Source of the DNA: JAWMQL01 sp033283165
Lineage (GTDB): Bacteria > Pseudomonadota > Gammaproteobacteria > Pseudomonadales > Halieaceae
Length of the DNA: 64,000 bases
Assembly (NCBI GenBank): GCA_033283165.1
Contig: JAWMQL010000001.1
Location: 310,001 to 374,000 of the forward strand
Direction of reading: 5' to 3'
Made by a program: the position numbers and the translations under genes. Below, piece after piece: positions 6,997 to 16,419 of this stretch. The notes beneath the pieces are model-generated. The model was given only the letters and a program-made list of their open reading frames with translations. It was not told the DNA's origin and ran no database searches. The first letter of the stretch is position 1. Each line of letters starts with the position of its first letter.

Positions 6997-8298
6997 ATGC
7001 ATAGCGTCAGGGATGCGGTGATAGCACCAACCTTCAGCAGGAGATACCTGCATTACAGTGTGCTTTTGCTGTTCCTGGTCAATGTTGTCAACTACATGGA
7101 CCGGTCAGTCATCAATGTGCTGATTGAGCCAATCAGGAAGGAATTCGGCCTCTCCGACGCACACATCGGCCTGTTGACGGGTTTTGCCTTTGCCTTGTTC
7201 TACGCGATAGCCGGTTTGTTTCTGGCTAATCTCGCGGATCGCGTCAGCCGCAGGGCGCTCATGTCGGTATCCATCACCCTGTGGTCCATCATGACGGCTT
7301 TGACCGGAGCCGCCCAAACCTTCTGGCATTTGTTCGTGACGCGAATTGGTGTGGGAATAGGCGAAGCCAGTACGATTCCCGCCTCCTACTCGCTGCTGGC
7401 CGATTACTTTGCGCCGGCGCGCCGCGCCCTGGTAATCGGTATCGTTTCAAGTGGCACGATGGTGGGTGTCATGGTCGGGTCGATGCTCGGTGGATTTGTC
7501 GCTGAATCCTTCGGTTGGCGGTGGGCCTTCGTGGCCGCGGCCGTACCCGGTATCCCCCTCGCGCTACTGGTGGCCTGGTCACTTCGAGACCCAATACGCG
7601 GAGCCTCTGACGGACTGGCGGTCACCGAATCTATCGGCCTGATTTCAGGCCTCAGGCAGCTTCTGGCGAATCGCTCCGCCTGTTTTTTGATTTTATCGTT
7701 CGCGTTTATCACGTTTCTGGCCCAGGGCGTGATTACCTGGATTCCCGCCTACTTCATGAGACGATTTGATATTCCCCTGTCGGCGGTGGGTACCGGGTTC
7801 GGTCTCGCGATTGGTTTGGGTACCGCCGTGGGTAGCGTGTTGGGCGGGACGATCACATCTACCCTGGCGCGTCGGGACATTGCCTGGTTGACACGTTTCC
7901 CCCTGTGGATCACGCCATTGATATGGTTGTCTTACGAACTGATGTTATTGGCCCCCAGTTTCTCGCTTTCTCTGGTAGCGATTGCCTGGTGTAGTGTGTT
8001 GAGCGGCGCCTCGTTCGGCCCTGTCCTGTCCGCTATGCAGACAGTCGCACCTGCCAACCTTCGATCAACCACCGCTGGATTAAATGGTTTCGTTGCCAGC
8101 TTTATAGGCATTGGCTCAGCCCCGCTACTGATTGGCTTGATGAGCGACCATTTTCAGGCACGCTATTCAGAGGCGGTTGCGCTGCAAAACGCATTGATGA
8201 TTGCAGTCTGCGCCGCGTTTTTCTCGCTTGTGGCACTGTATTTCAGTCACCGTTCCTTCAAGGCGGCGATGACAATTCATAAGGAGGAACATAGGTGA
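6997..8298 (+). CDS. MFS transporter, spinster-like
   Basis: 433 residues with 12 hydrophobic segments. The N-terminal half has NVVNYMDRSVINVLIEPI then FALFYAIAGLFLANLADRVSRR, the pattern of spinster-type major facilitator carriers found in bacterial aromatic, steroid and organic-acid loci. Its stop overlaps the GTG start of the malic enzyme gene (GTGA), so the two are translationally coupled. A role in inner-membrane passage of the locus substrate or a breakdown product is inferred from position. Confidence 0.85.
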   Translation: MHSVRDAVIAPTFSRRYLHYSVLLLFLVNVVNYMDRSVINVLIEPIRKEFGLSDAHIGLLTGFAFALFYAIAGLFLANLADRVSRRALMSVSITLWSIMTALTGAAQTFWHLFVTRIGVGIGEASTIPASYSLLADYFAPARRALVIGIVSSGTMVGVMVGSMLGGFVAESFGWRWAFVAAAVPGIPLALLVAWSLRDPIRGASDGLAVTESIGLISGLRQLLANRSACFLILSFAFITFLAQGVITWIPAYFMRRFDIPLSAVGTGFGLAIGLGTAVGSVLGGTITSTLARRDIAWLTRFPLWITPLIWLSYELMLLAPSFSLSLVAIAWCSVLSGASFGPVLSAMQTVAPANLRSTTAGLNGFVASFIGIGSAPLLIGLMSDHFQARYSEAVALQNALMIAVCAAFFSLVALYFSHRSFKAAMTIHKEEHR

Positions 8299-10571
8299 GC
8301 AACGAGCTGTATCAGGACGCACTGGAGTACCACAAGGCTTTCCCAGCGGGCAAACTGGCGATAACGTCAACCAAGCCAATGGTCACTCAACGAGACCTGG
8401 CGTTGGCCTATTCCCCCGGTGTGGCGGCAGCTTGCGAGGCTATCGTGGACAGCGCCGAGATGGCTTCGCGCTTCACAACGCGTGGCAATCTTGTCGCCGT
8501 GATCAGTAACGGCACGGCGGTGCTCGGGCTTGGCTCCATCGGTGCACTCGCATCCAAACCCGTTATGGAAGGAAAAGCCGTCCTGTTCAAAAAATTCTCC
8601 GGTATAGATGTATTTGATCTCGAGATAGAAGAGAGTAACCCGGACAAGCTGGTAGAGATCATCGCCAGCCTGGAGCCAACCTTTGGCGGGATCAATCTCG
8701 AGGATATCAAGGCACCGGAATGTTTTGCGGTTGAATCGGCGCTGCGGGAAAAAATGAATATCCCGGTATTCCACGACGATCAGCATGGAACAGCGATCGT
8801 ATCGGCTGCGGCTATCAACAGCGCGCTCAAGATCGTCGATAAGGATATTCGCGATATAAAGCTGGTCGTCAGTGGAGCCGGTGCGGCTGCGATTGCCTGC
8901 CTGGACCTGCTGGTCAGCATGGGGCTCGACAAGACCAGGGTATTGATGCTCGACAGCAGGGGGGTTGTCTACGAGGGACGAGAACAGGGGATGGACGACC
9001 ACAAGGCTCGCTATGCCGCGACGACAACTGCCAGGACGATGGACGATGCAATCGTGGGTGCGGATATTTTTCTGGGCTGCTCGGGACCAAGATCGCTCAC
9101 GGGTGAGCAGGTGTCGCGAATGGTCCCAGATCCGATCATTCTCGCCCTTGCCAACCCGATTCCAGAGATCATGCCCGAGGAGGCCATGGCAGCAAACCCA
9201 TCGGCCATCATTGCCACAGGCAGATCGGACTATCCCAACCAGGTAAACAATGTTCTGTGCTTCCCCTTCATATTCCGCGGTGCGCTGGATGTGGGCGCAA
9301 CCACAGTCAATGAGGAAATGAAGCTTGCATGTGTCGAGGCTCTCACCGACCTCGCAATGAAGAACGCACCGAAAGTGGTCAAGAACACGTACATTGATGA
9401 AACGCTCACATTCGGACCTGGTTACCTCATTCCCAAACCATTCGATCCGCGGCTGATCGTGGAGGTCTCGTCCGCGGTAGCCCGTGCCGCAATGGAGAGC
9501 GGTGTGGCATCTCGACCTGTTCGGGACTTTGAGCGCTACCGAAACCGGTTGGCCCAGTATGTTACGCCGTCCACCGGTGTCATGTATCCCATCATTGAAA
9601 AGGCCAGGAAAGCCTCCACCCGATTGTGCTTTTCCGAGGCAGAGGATGAGCGCATCCTGGAGGCGGCACAGCATGTCGTCGAAGAGGGTGTCGGTTATCC
9701 TGTGCTGGTAGGCTCCCGCGATGTAATTACACAAAAGATCAGTGATTTGGGCTTGGCGCTGCGAGAAGGTCAAAATTTTGAGCTGATCAATATGGCCGAT
9801 ACCCCTGATGTGGATAAATATGCGGAAGAATACGCCCGGTTGATGGCCCGCAAGGGTGTAACTGCTGCTCGGGCTCGCCATCTCGTTGCTACTCGCACTA
9901 CCATTCTGTCGTGCATGATGCTGCATTGCGGGGACGTCGATGCCGTACTGTGCGGCGCCATGGGACCCTTCGATCAGCGCCTGGCTGCCGTTGAAGAAAC
10001 TGTCGGCCGAGAAGATGGTGTAGGCTGTTTTTCCACACTTGTGGGGCTGATCATGGATTCCGGCATGACGTTTATCTGCGATCCACACGTCAACGCTGAT
10101 CCCAGTGCAGACGACCTTGCCGAGATGGCCGTGTTGGCCGCCAGGGAATTACGGCGATTCGGCATGGAGCCGCGTATCGCCTGTACCTCTCACTCCAGTT
10201 TTGGTGCGAGCAGGGACTCCAGTGCGCGCAAGATGGCAAAGGTGGTCAGCATCTTGAGAGAACGATCACCCGAACTTGCAGTGGATGGTGAAATGGCAGT
10301 TGAGGCGGCTCTCTTGCCGGAGTTCCGGAACCAGATAATCAGCGATTCTGCATTCGAGGGGACTGCTAATCTACTCATTATGCCGAACAAGGATTCGGCG
10401 AATATTGCCTGCAGTTCAATGAAGGTCGCAGCCAACGCTGCAGTCATCGGGCCGATACTCCTGGGGGGGCGCAAGCCTATTCACATCGTTACCCCAGCTT
10501 CAACAGCAAGATCCATCTTCAATATGAGCGCATTAGCGGCTGCGCAGGCACGCATGGATCGTGCGCATTAA
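8295..10571 (+). CDS. maeB: NADP-dependent malic enzyme, MaeB type (malic domain + phosphotransacetylase-like domain)
   Basis: 758 residues from GTG 8295 behind AAGGAGG. The N-terminal ~430 residues form a malic enzyme: AYSPGVAAACEAI (catalytic Tyr39), LFKKFSGIDVF (Lys), FHDDQHGTAIV and the nucleotide-binding VSGAGAAAIACLD. The C-terminal ~320 residues form a phosphate acetyltransferase-like domain (FSEAEDERILEAA ... VVLVG ... NKDSANIA), which in MaeB serves allosteric control by acetyl-CoA. It converts malate to pyruvate and CO2 with NADPH. Coupling to a transporter inside the catabolic locus suggests it routes pathway C4 products to pyruvate and supplies NADPH. It could also be an ordinary housekeeping copy. 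Confidence 0.92.
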   Translation: MSNELYQDALEYHKAFPAGKLAITSTKPMVTQRDLALAYSPGVAAACEAIVDSAEMASRFTTRGNLVAVISNGTAVLGLGSIGALASKPVMEGKAVLFKKFSGIDVFDLEIEESNPDKLVEIIASLEPTFGGINLEDIKAPECFAVESALREKMNIPVFHDDQHGTAIVSAAAINSALKIVDKDIRDIKLVVSGAGAAAIACLDLLVSMGLDKTRVLMLDSRGVVYEGREQGMDDHKARYAATTTARTMDDAIVGADIFLGCSGPRSLTGEQVSRMVPDPIILALANPIPEIMPEEAMAANPSAIIATGRSDYPNQVNNVLCFPFIFRGALDVGATTVNEEMKLACVEALTDLAMKNAPKVVKNTYIDETLTFGPGYLIPKPFDPRLIVEVSSAVARAAMESGVASRPVRDFERYRNRLAQYVTPSTGVMYPIIEKARKASTRLCFSEAEDERILEAAQHVVEEGVGYPVLVGSRDVITQKISDLGLALREGQNFELINMADTPDVDKYAEEYARLMARKGVTAARARHLVATRTTILSCMMLHCGDVDAVLCGAMGPFDQRLAAVEETVGREDGVGCFSTLVGLIMDSGMTFICDPHVNADPSADDLAEMAVLAARELRRFGMEPRIACTSHSSFGASRDSSARKMAKVVSILRERSPELAVDGEMAVEAALLPEFRNQIISDSAFEGTANLLIMPNKDSANIACSSMKVAANAAVIGPILLGGRKPIHIVTPASTARSIFNMSALAAAQARMDRAH

Positions 10572-10663
10572 CTGCAATTGTGTTTATACTAGGTCGCGCT
10601 TCTGCGAATTAACAGGTACGTGGGTAAGTTGGGAGAGCATCAGCCATCCAAGGGAGAGACAAA

Positions 10664-11338
10664 GTGGCGCCAGCAAAAAAGCAATCAAGAAAGGCCGGTA
10701 GTTCCCCCGACGCTAACCAGCGTAAGAAACAGGGAAGGCCTTCCCTTGCGGAAAGTCAGGGTAAGCCCAGTACCGTTGAGCGTATTCTTAGCTCCGCTGC
10801 CAAATTGTTTGCTGAAAAGGGCTATCTGGGAACGGGTATGCGCGACCTGGAGGAGGAGGTCGGTATTCGGCGAGGCGCACTTTATTACCATATTGGTGAC
10901 AAGGAGAACCTCCTTTATCAGATCTGTACCAGCAGTGTTCAGGATATGAATTTCAGGGCCGAGAAGATTGTCGAAGGTGACGGGAGCCCGGAAGAGAAGT
11001 TACATGCGATCGCTCGTGTGCTCATTGACGCGGTGGTAGAAAATAATGACGCTGTGACCGTCTTTTTTCGCGACTGGATGTGGTTGGACGGATCGCGCAA
11101 GAGGAAGGTGCTCGCCGACCGGGATAAGTTCGAGGCGATGATTTCCGGTGTGTTCGAGGAAGGAGTCCAGAAGTCGGGGTGGGTCGACCGAGGACCGTTG
11201 ATGGTCAAAGGCGCGCTGGGCATGCTCAACTACACCTACCTGTGGTTTCGCCCTTCCGGAAAAGTCAGTGCGAGTGACCTCGCTGACATGCTCGTTGATA
11301 CACTCCTCTATGGATTATGCTCCAGGCCGGAGCAGTGA
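10664..11338 (+). CDS. TetR-family transcriptional regulator, probable regulator of the locus
   Basis: 224 residues from GTG 10664 behind AGGGAGAG. A basic tail is followed by a TetR helix-turn-helix (ERILSSAAKLFAEKGY, then GMRDLEEEVGIRRGALYYHI and DKENLL), and the C-terminal ligand domain resembles that of KstR2/fatty-acid type TetR proteins. It is the only TetR protein in the 3-31 kb locus, where seven copies of one operator-like sequence occur. It is therefore the best candidate to bind them, probably released by an acyl-CoA intermediate (inference). No operator copy was found in its own short upstream region, so autoregulation through the same site is not apparent. Confidence 0.88.
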   Translation: MAPAKKQSRKAGSSPDANQRKKQGRPSLAESQGKPSTVERILSSAAKLFAEKGYLGTGMRDLEEEVGIRRGALYYHIGDKENLLYQICTSSVQDMNFRAEKIVEGDGSPEEKLHAIARVLIDAVVENNDAVTVFFRDWMWLDGSRKRKVLADRDKFEAMISGVFEEGVQKSGWVDRGPLMVKGALGMLNYTYLWFRPSGKVSASDLADMLVDTLLYGLCSRPEQ

Positions 11339-11459
11339 CATTTCGCAATTGAAACTGGCATTGTCTGTTTGCCTGCTATCGACCCCCACACTTTAGCCTG
11401 ACACCAGGTCTGTCCGGCGCAGGCATTAACCAGACGGGTTCGCATCGATCAAAATAATA

Positions 11460-11479
11460 TATTGACCGAACGGTATAAT
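11460..11479 (+). promoter_or_regulatory. Operator copy 3 of 7, with perfect -10 box
   Basis: TATTGACCGAACGGTATAAT. The right end is an exact TATAAT (11474-11479), 78 bp upstream of the first TonB receptor start. Confidence 0.75.
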
Positions 11480-11557
11480 AGCGATACAATTGGCCAATAG
11501 CCGGTTGGGGTTCATAAAAACAATTGAAAGCGGCTGCGCAAAGCGGGAGGCATATTC

Positions 11558-13729
11558 ATGGCTAATGTGAATAATTCAAACTGTATTGTGATATGCGGCG
11601 CGATGCTAACGCTGCCGCTATGTGCGTCGTCAGTCGTGGCTCAACAGCCCGGGGTGCTCGAAGAGATTCTGGTAATTGCGGACAAGTTGAAGGCGCGGTC
11701 CGCGATGGATACACCTTTTGCCATCTCTGTGCTCGGCGGGAGTTACATAGAGGACAAGGGCTTCACCGCTGTCAGTAAGGTCCTGCAACAGACGCCGGGC
11801 GTCGTGGTGAACGAGGCGAGGCCCGGTGTAAAGACGGTCTCCATTAGGGGTATCAGCTCGGCTTCGAGCGGCGATCCGACCATTGGTTATTACCTGGACG
11901 ACCTGCCGTTTGCGATACCGCCACTGGACGTCGTGCCCGATATCAACCCGTACGACCTCAAGCACATCGAGGTGATGCGTGGTCCTCAGGGCACGCTCTA
12001 CGGTGCCAGTTCCATGGGCGGAACCATTCGAGTTTTTACCCACGAGCCGATGCACAATGAATTCTCGGGCAAGGCAACGGTCGGCTACTCACAAACAGAT
12101 GGCGGCGGTGACAACTACAAGGTACAGGGCGCATTCAATGTGCCATTGGTCGATGATGTGTTGTCCATGCGCCTTGTTGGGAGCCTGCTTGACCAGGACG
12201 GTTTCATCGACCTTCCTCTGACTGGCCAGGACGGCCACAATGACTTCAGGGACGAGAATTATCGCATCAAGTTACGGTATACCCCCAGTGACTCAGTGGA
12301 AATTAACGCGAGTTTCTGGAGTACCGACCAGGAGGCCGGATCCAGCTTCAGTGACGAGGAATACGAGTTTAGGCCCATGCACCTGGTATTCGACGCCAAC
12401 CTGGTGCCTACCGGTGGTGTGGCTCCCACGCGCGCGGATGTCCTGGACAACTACGTCGAATATGACCTGACTAACCTCAACGTCACCTGGGACCTTGACG
12501 AATACTCGCTTTACGGAACGGTTTCAAAAATCGACCTGGAGTGGGACGGCTCCTACCGATTCAACATGTTGCCGCTGGATTTCATCAATGATTTCGATGC
12601 AATATCCAGCGAATTGCGCTTGTCTTATACGGGCGACTCGCGGTGGTCCTGGACCGCCGGCGGGTTCTATTCCGATAACGACGGTGACGTATTGTTTGGC
12701 GCAAGGTATTTCCAGGCGGACGGATCATCGATAGATGTGACGCTTGCGGATATCTACCGCGGCTCGGAGCAGTGGGCGATATTCGGTGAGGTGCACTACG
12801 AGCTATCGCCGAACACACTGACCCTTACCCTGGGTGCACGCTATTTTGAGGATGACCGGTACGAGGGCGACAGGCCCGGCACGAGTACGGCAAACGCCTT
12901 GAACGCGCTGGGTATTCCACTCGAGCGAACAGAATCATTTGACGCGACAACCGGCCGAATCAACCTGTCGTACACACCCACACAGGACAGCCTTTACTAC
13001 CTCAATATCGCCGAGGGATTTCGCAGTGGCAATCTCCAGCCCGGGGCAAGCTATCTTAGCGGGATAGCGCCTCTGGCCAGTGAGCCTGAGGACCTGGTCT
13101 CCTACGAGATCGGCGGTAAGGTCTCGCTGCTCGACAATACCCTGAGCGTCGATCTTGCTGCTTACTACTGGACCTGGGACGACATTGTCCTGACGTTTAC
13201 CACCCCACTCCCGGATGGCACGACCACGGCATTCTTCGATAACGTCGCAGAAGCAGATTCACTCGGTGTCGATCTCGCGGTGACCTACACGGGGGTGGAC
13301 GGGCTGATCCTGTCGCTGTCGGGGAACTTCAATGATACGGAGTACGGCGCTGACCTCGCGGGAGCCAATATCCGGAAGGGTGACCGTGTGGCCATGTCGC
13401 CGGAATACAACATTGCGTTGAGTGCCGATTATGAGTGGCCGATGACCGGCGACCTCCGGGGCGCTGTCTATGGCGCTTATGTGGCGTCCGGTGAAATGTA
13501 TACCTACAACTATGCACAGGATCCCTTTAAGTCTGACAACCTGCAGACCCTGGACTTGCGCGCCGGTGTTCGCGCCGACAACTGGTCACTGTTCCTCACC
13601 GCGGATAACGTGACCAACGAATCTGATATCGCGACGGCATACGCGACCTTGATTAACCTGGGCGGCGGGTTTATATACCAGAGGCCGAGAACTGTTGGAG
13701 TGGAGTTCACCTACAACTTCGATTCGTGA
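11558..13729 (+). CDS. TonB-dependent outer-membrane receptor (paralogue 1)
   Basis: 723 residues, ribosome site GGGAGG. A signal peptide (cleavage near VVA-QQ) is followed by a TonB-box-like LEEILVIADK, a plug domain (DTPFAISVLGG ... ISIRGISS-type core ... VMRGPQGTLYGASSMGG) and a long barrel ending in Phe-Asp-Ser after aromatic strands. It imports a large or scarce molecule across the outer membrane using TonB energy. No siderophore-type neighbours exist; esterases and acyl-CoA ligases surround it, so an organic carbon substrate is more likely than iron. It is closely similar in order and motifs to the receptor at 16420. Operator copy 3 controls it. Confidence 0.9.
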   Translation: MANVNNSNCIVICGAMLTLPLCASSVVAQQPGVLEEILVIADKLKARSAMDTPFAISVLGGSYIEDKGFTAVSKVLQQTPGVVVNEARPGVKTVSIRGISSASSGDPTIGYYLDDLPFAIPPLDVVPDINPYDLKHIEVMRGPQGTLYGASSMGGTIRVFTHEPMHNEFSGKATVGYSQTDGGGDNYKVQGAFNVPLVDDVLSMRLVGSLLDQDGFIDLPLTGQDGHNDFRDENYRIKLRYTPSDSVEINASFWSTDQEAGSSFSDEEYEFRPMHLVFDANLVPTGGVAPTRADVLDNYVEYDLTNLNVTWDLDEYSLYGTVSKIDLEWDGSYRFNMLPLDFINDFDAISSELRLSYTGDSRWSWTAGGFYSDNDGDVLFGARYFQADGSSIDVTLADIYRGSEQWAIFGEVHYELSPNTLTLTLGARYFEDDRYEGDRPGTSTANALNALGIPLERTESFDATTGRINLSYTPTQDSLYYLNIAEGFRSGNLQPGASYLSGIAPLASEPEDLVSYEIGGKVSLLDNTLSVDLAAYYWTWDDIVLTFTTPLPDGTTTAFFDNVAEADSLGVDLAVTYTGVDGLILSLSGNFNDTEYGADLAGANIRKGDRVAMSPEYNIALSADYEWPMTGDLRGAVYGAYVASGEMYTYNYAQDPFKSDNLQTLDLRAGVRADNWSLFLTADNVTNESDIATAYATLINLGGGFIYQRPRTVGVEFTYNFDS

Positions 13730-13829
13730 GGAGCGTCGAACTCCCGGGCCGGAAGGACTGGCTAGCAAGGGAGTGCTCGCTGTATGCAAAACGCGAAAAA
13801 ACCCAACCAAGCAAAGGAGGTAGTCCGCT

Positions 13830-14816
13830 TTGCCGTTAGCATCGTTACTCATTGCAATTGGCCTGCTGTTCGGTGCCGGACAGCTTGCCGCGGATCAGGC
13901 CGCGGCTTCCCCGGAAGGCACAACCGTGAACTCCTGGCGGGGGCCTCCGGGTGTCGCGATCGAACCGCTTCAAACGATTCAGGGCAGGCAGATGCCCTGG
14001 GCGCACGAGATACAGGTTGCGTTGCCGCCGTCATATCACTCTACCGACAGGCCCTACCCGGTACTGTGGGTAATGGACGGCTCGCACCTGTTCGAGACCG
14101 CTGTCTTAACGGCAAATCTGTATGCTCTCAGTGTCTATCCCCCGATTCCCGTCCCGGAGATGATTGTTATCGGCGTCGGGGTGCCCCGGGAGACCGTTGC
14201 AGAGTATGCGGACAGGCGAAACTACGATTTCAGCCCGTCCACTACCTATGGATTCGATGATTACGGCTCGGAGTTTGTCGATGAAATCATCAGCGCCAGC
14301 GCTTTCGTTTCCAACCCTGATCGAAAGAGCGGCGCAAAAAACTTTCTGTCCTTCCTGGTGGACGAACTCAGGCCCACACTCGAGCAACAGTATCGCCTGT
14401 CCGGGGACAACGCCCTCTGGGGCTACTCCGGCGGTGGCGTCTTCTGCACCTACGCCCTGCTGTCCCGTCCGGAAGCATTTCAGCGCTATATTTGCGGCAG
14501 TCCCGGCCTGTACAGCGGTAACAAGGAGCTGTTTCGCCTGGAGAAGGAATATGCGAAGTCTCACGAGGATCTCGAGGCCAGGGCCTTTTTCAGCGTAGGG
14601 GAAGGCGAGGCTGTGGAGGGTGGAATCATGTCTGCTCTTGGTGTGGTCAGCTCCACGGCGCGCATGGTTGAAATACTGACGCTGCGCAATTACCCCTCGC
14701 TGGCGCTGGAATTTGAGGTACTTCCCGGGGAGGACCACCTGAGTGCGCTGCCGCGCAGCCTGGCCGTAGGGCTGCGAGCAATTTGGCGCGACAGGGACCA
14801 GATTGACCGGCAGTGA
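13830..14816 (+). CDS. Exported esterase, esterase-D/enterochelin-esterase-like alpha/beta hydrolase
   Basis: 328 residues from TTG 13830, nine bases after a strong AAGGAGG. The N-terminus is a signal peptide (LLIAIGLLFGAGQLAA). The fold is that of PF00756 esterases: VLWVMDGSHLF, nucleophile motif GYSGGG (Ser200) and a C-terminal GEDHLSALP (His303). Location behind a TonB receptor suggests a periplasmic enzyme that cleaves an ester bond of the imported ligand. Family relatives include enterochelin esterases, feruloyl esterases and mycolyltransferases; the substrate is not readable here. Confidence 0.8.
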   Translation: MPLASLLIAIGLLFGAGQLAADQAAASPEGTTVNSWRGPPGVAIEPLQTIQGRQMPWAHEIQVALPPSYHSTDRPYPVLWVMDGSHLFETAVLTANLYALSVYPPIPVPEMIVIGVGVPRETVAEYADRRNYDFSPSTTYGFDDYGSEFVDEIISASAFVSNPDRKSGAKNFLSFLVDELRPTLEQQYRLSGDNALWGYSGGGVFCTYALLSRPEAFQRYICGSPGLYSGNKELFRLEKEYAKSHEDLEARAFFSVGEGEAVEGGIMSALGVVSSTARMVEILTLRNYPSLALEFEVLPGEDHLSALPRSLAVGLRAIWRDRDQIDRQ

Positions 14817-14822
14817 CGGAGT

Positions 14823-14972
14823 TTACTGCGTCGCAAACAGGGGCGGATCCTCAACTTTCACACCGAAAGTTTCCGAGTAGACGTCGGTCATCAGCTAGTA
14901 CCCGATATTGAAGATCAGTTCGTGGAATGCCTGCATACCCTTCTCCACGCCGGTCTTGACTGTTTGAGGGTA
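14823..14972 (-). pseudogene. Unidentified gene remnant (C-terminal part)
   Basis: The minus strand gives a protein-like stretch (VEKGMQAFHELIFNIGY, stop, LMTDVYSETFGVKVEDPP, then LFATQ and a second stop). It is broken by TAG at 14897-14895, a likely former CAG. It has no start and ends against operator copy 4. The amino-acid content looks like a real C-terminus, but the family was not recognised. Confidence 0.35.
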
Positions 14973-14977
14973 AAAAT

Positions 14978-14997
14978 AATAGACTGACCGTACAATA
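14978..14997 (-). promoter_or_regulatory. Operator copy 4 of 7 (weaker)
   Basis: TATTGTACGGTCAGTCTATT on the minus strand; on the plus strand the same region contains TACAAT and TATAAT boxes for the esterase at 15048. It is the least conserved of the seven copies. Confidence 0.5.
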
Positions 14998-15047
14998 TAA
15001 TCAGCGGGCAGTACCTGCCCGCAGGCTTCACCGAATTGGAGAATGTC

Positions 15048-16151
15048 ATGAGGAAAGGTTTTGCAGTAACGGGCATCATCCTGCTCCTTCTGACCGCCTG
15101 GCCGTTCGCCAGTTTAGCGGGCCAGGGTGCGGAGGCAGGGGCTGGTGAGTCCCAGACTCCCGCGTTCCAGCAGGACGGCAGTGTCAGGGTTCCCGCCTTT
15201 ACGCTGCCCCCATCATCCTATCTGAGCCCAGAGGCACTGATCCAGCAGCAGATGCGTGCTGCGATGCCTGAGTCAGGAGCGATGGAGGATTCGGATATCA
15301 GCAAGCGCCGAGCTGGCGTAGAGGAATCCTTGGCACCTGTCGTAGCCCTGATGAAGAGCACCTATCCCGTGAAAGTCCAGGAAGCGGTCATCGGTAAGGT
15401 GCCGACCCGTATAGTAACCCCAGCGAATGGCGTCTACGACAAGGACAGGGTATTGATCAATGTTCATGGCAGTGGCTTCTCCGTCTGTGCGGAGGCCTGT
15501 GCGATGCTGGAGTCTGTGCCGATAGCTCACCTCGGTGGGTTCAAGGTCGTCGCGGTCGACTATCGCATGGCGCCGGAGGCCAGACATCCCGCAGCAGTCG
15601 AAGACGTTGTTGCTGTGTATCGGGAACTTTTGAAGTCCTATGATCCGGGTCATATCGGCATCTACGGTTGTTCCGCGGGCGGGGCGATAACCGCGCAGGC
15701 CGCCGGCTGGACACAGGCGAATGGCCTGCCCCAGGTGGCGGCCCTGGGGATACTAGGCGCTGGAGCGGTACCGTTCTCCGCCGGTGACTCGGCTTATCTC
15801 TCTGCTTACATTGAGGGCGGATTCCCTGCACCCACCAGCACTGGCAGCTCGTTCAGGGAGATTACCAGCGGCTATTTTGAGGGCGTCGATCAGGCAGCGC
15901 CGGATGTCTGGCCGGCCCTGCATCCCCGGGTCATAAAGCATTTTCCGCCTACTTTATTGATTACCGGCACTCGTGCAATGGATTTGTCACCGGCGATCGT
16001 GACTAACTCCGCCTTGCTCAAGGCTGGTGTTGATTCAACATTGGTGGTAGCCGAGGGTTTGGGGCATTGCTACATGTACGCGCCTCAACTTCCCGAGTCG
16101 CAAGACGCCTATGATCTCATTGTGGGTTTCTTCAGGGCTCATCTCAAATAA
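15048..16151 (+). CDS. Exported HSL-family (alpha/beta hydrolase fold-3) esterase
   Basis: 367 residues from ATG 15048 with GGAG six bases upstream; an in-frame TTG at 15036 is less likely. A signal peptide (GIILLLLTAWPFASLA) is followed by the hormone-sensitive-lipase fold: oxyanion motif HGSGF (His140), MAPEARHPAAVED, nucleophile GCSAGG (Ser209), acid in AMDLSP (Asp312) and His340 in GLGHCYMY. The usual HGGGF is changed to HGSGF. An exported HSL esterase is somewhat unusual, since most are cytoplasmic. It lies between two TonB receptors under operator copy 4, fitting periplasmic processing of the imported ester. Confidence 0.82.
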   Translation: MRKGFAVTGIILLLLTAWPFASLAGQGAEAGAGESQTPAFQQDGSVRVPAFTLPPSSYLSPEALIQQQMRAAMPESGAMEDSDISKRRAGVEESLAPVVALMKSTYPVKVQEAVIGKVPTRIVTPANGVYDKDRVLINVHGSGFSVCAEACAMLESVPIAHLGGFKVVAVDYRMAPEARHPAAVEDVVAVYRELLKSYDPGHIGIYGCSAGGAITAQAAGWTQANGLPQVAALGILGAGAVPFSAGDSAYLSAYIEGGFPAPTSTGSSFREITSGYFEGVDQAAPDVWPALHPRVIKHFPPTLLITGTRAMDLSPAIVTNSALLKAGVDSTLVVAEGLGHCYMYAPQLPESQDAYDLIVGFFRAHLK

Positions 16152-16229
16152 CCGCGGCGTTTGAAGTTGACCGGCGCGGTATCAGCGTGCCGATATTCGC
16201 AAATTCGCTTGTATATTGTGTAATTTAAA

Positions 16230-16249
16230 TATTGAATGATCGGTACAAT
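16230..16249 (+). promoter_or_regulatory. Operator copy 5 of 7
   Basis: TATTGAATGATCGGTACAAT, nearly identical to copy 1, with a TACAAT -10-like end (16244-16249). It lies 170 bp before the second TonB receptor. Confidence 0.75.
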
Positions 16250-16419
16250 AATGCTAGAGTATCTTCCTAGTTGGGCGGGATCGGCTTCTCCATTCATTTG
16301 GTGCGTGTTGCCGTTAGCGTTCACGCCCTGGGGTTGAATGGAGCGTTGCTCAGTGTCCGCGCTCCCACTTAACAATGTCACTGAACTGCAGACGAGATTC
16401 TAAGAAAATAGGAGCGCCC

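Noticed and set aside
8367..10088. Long 573-codon frame on the minus strand
   Set aside because: Fully antisense to the malic enzyme gene, with no family motifs; a by-product of GC-rich codon use.
13830..14816. Siderophore (enterochelin) esterase with iron-uptake receptors
   Set aside because: The fold matches, but there are no Fur boxes, siderophore genes or ferric permeases nearby, and the regulation follows the catabolic operators.
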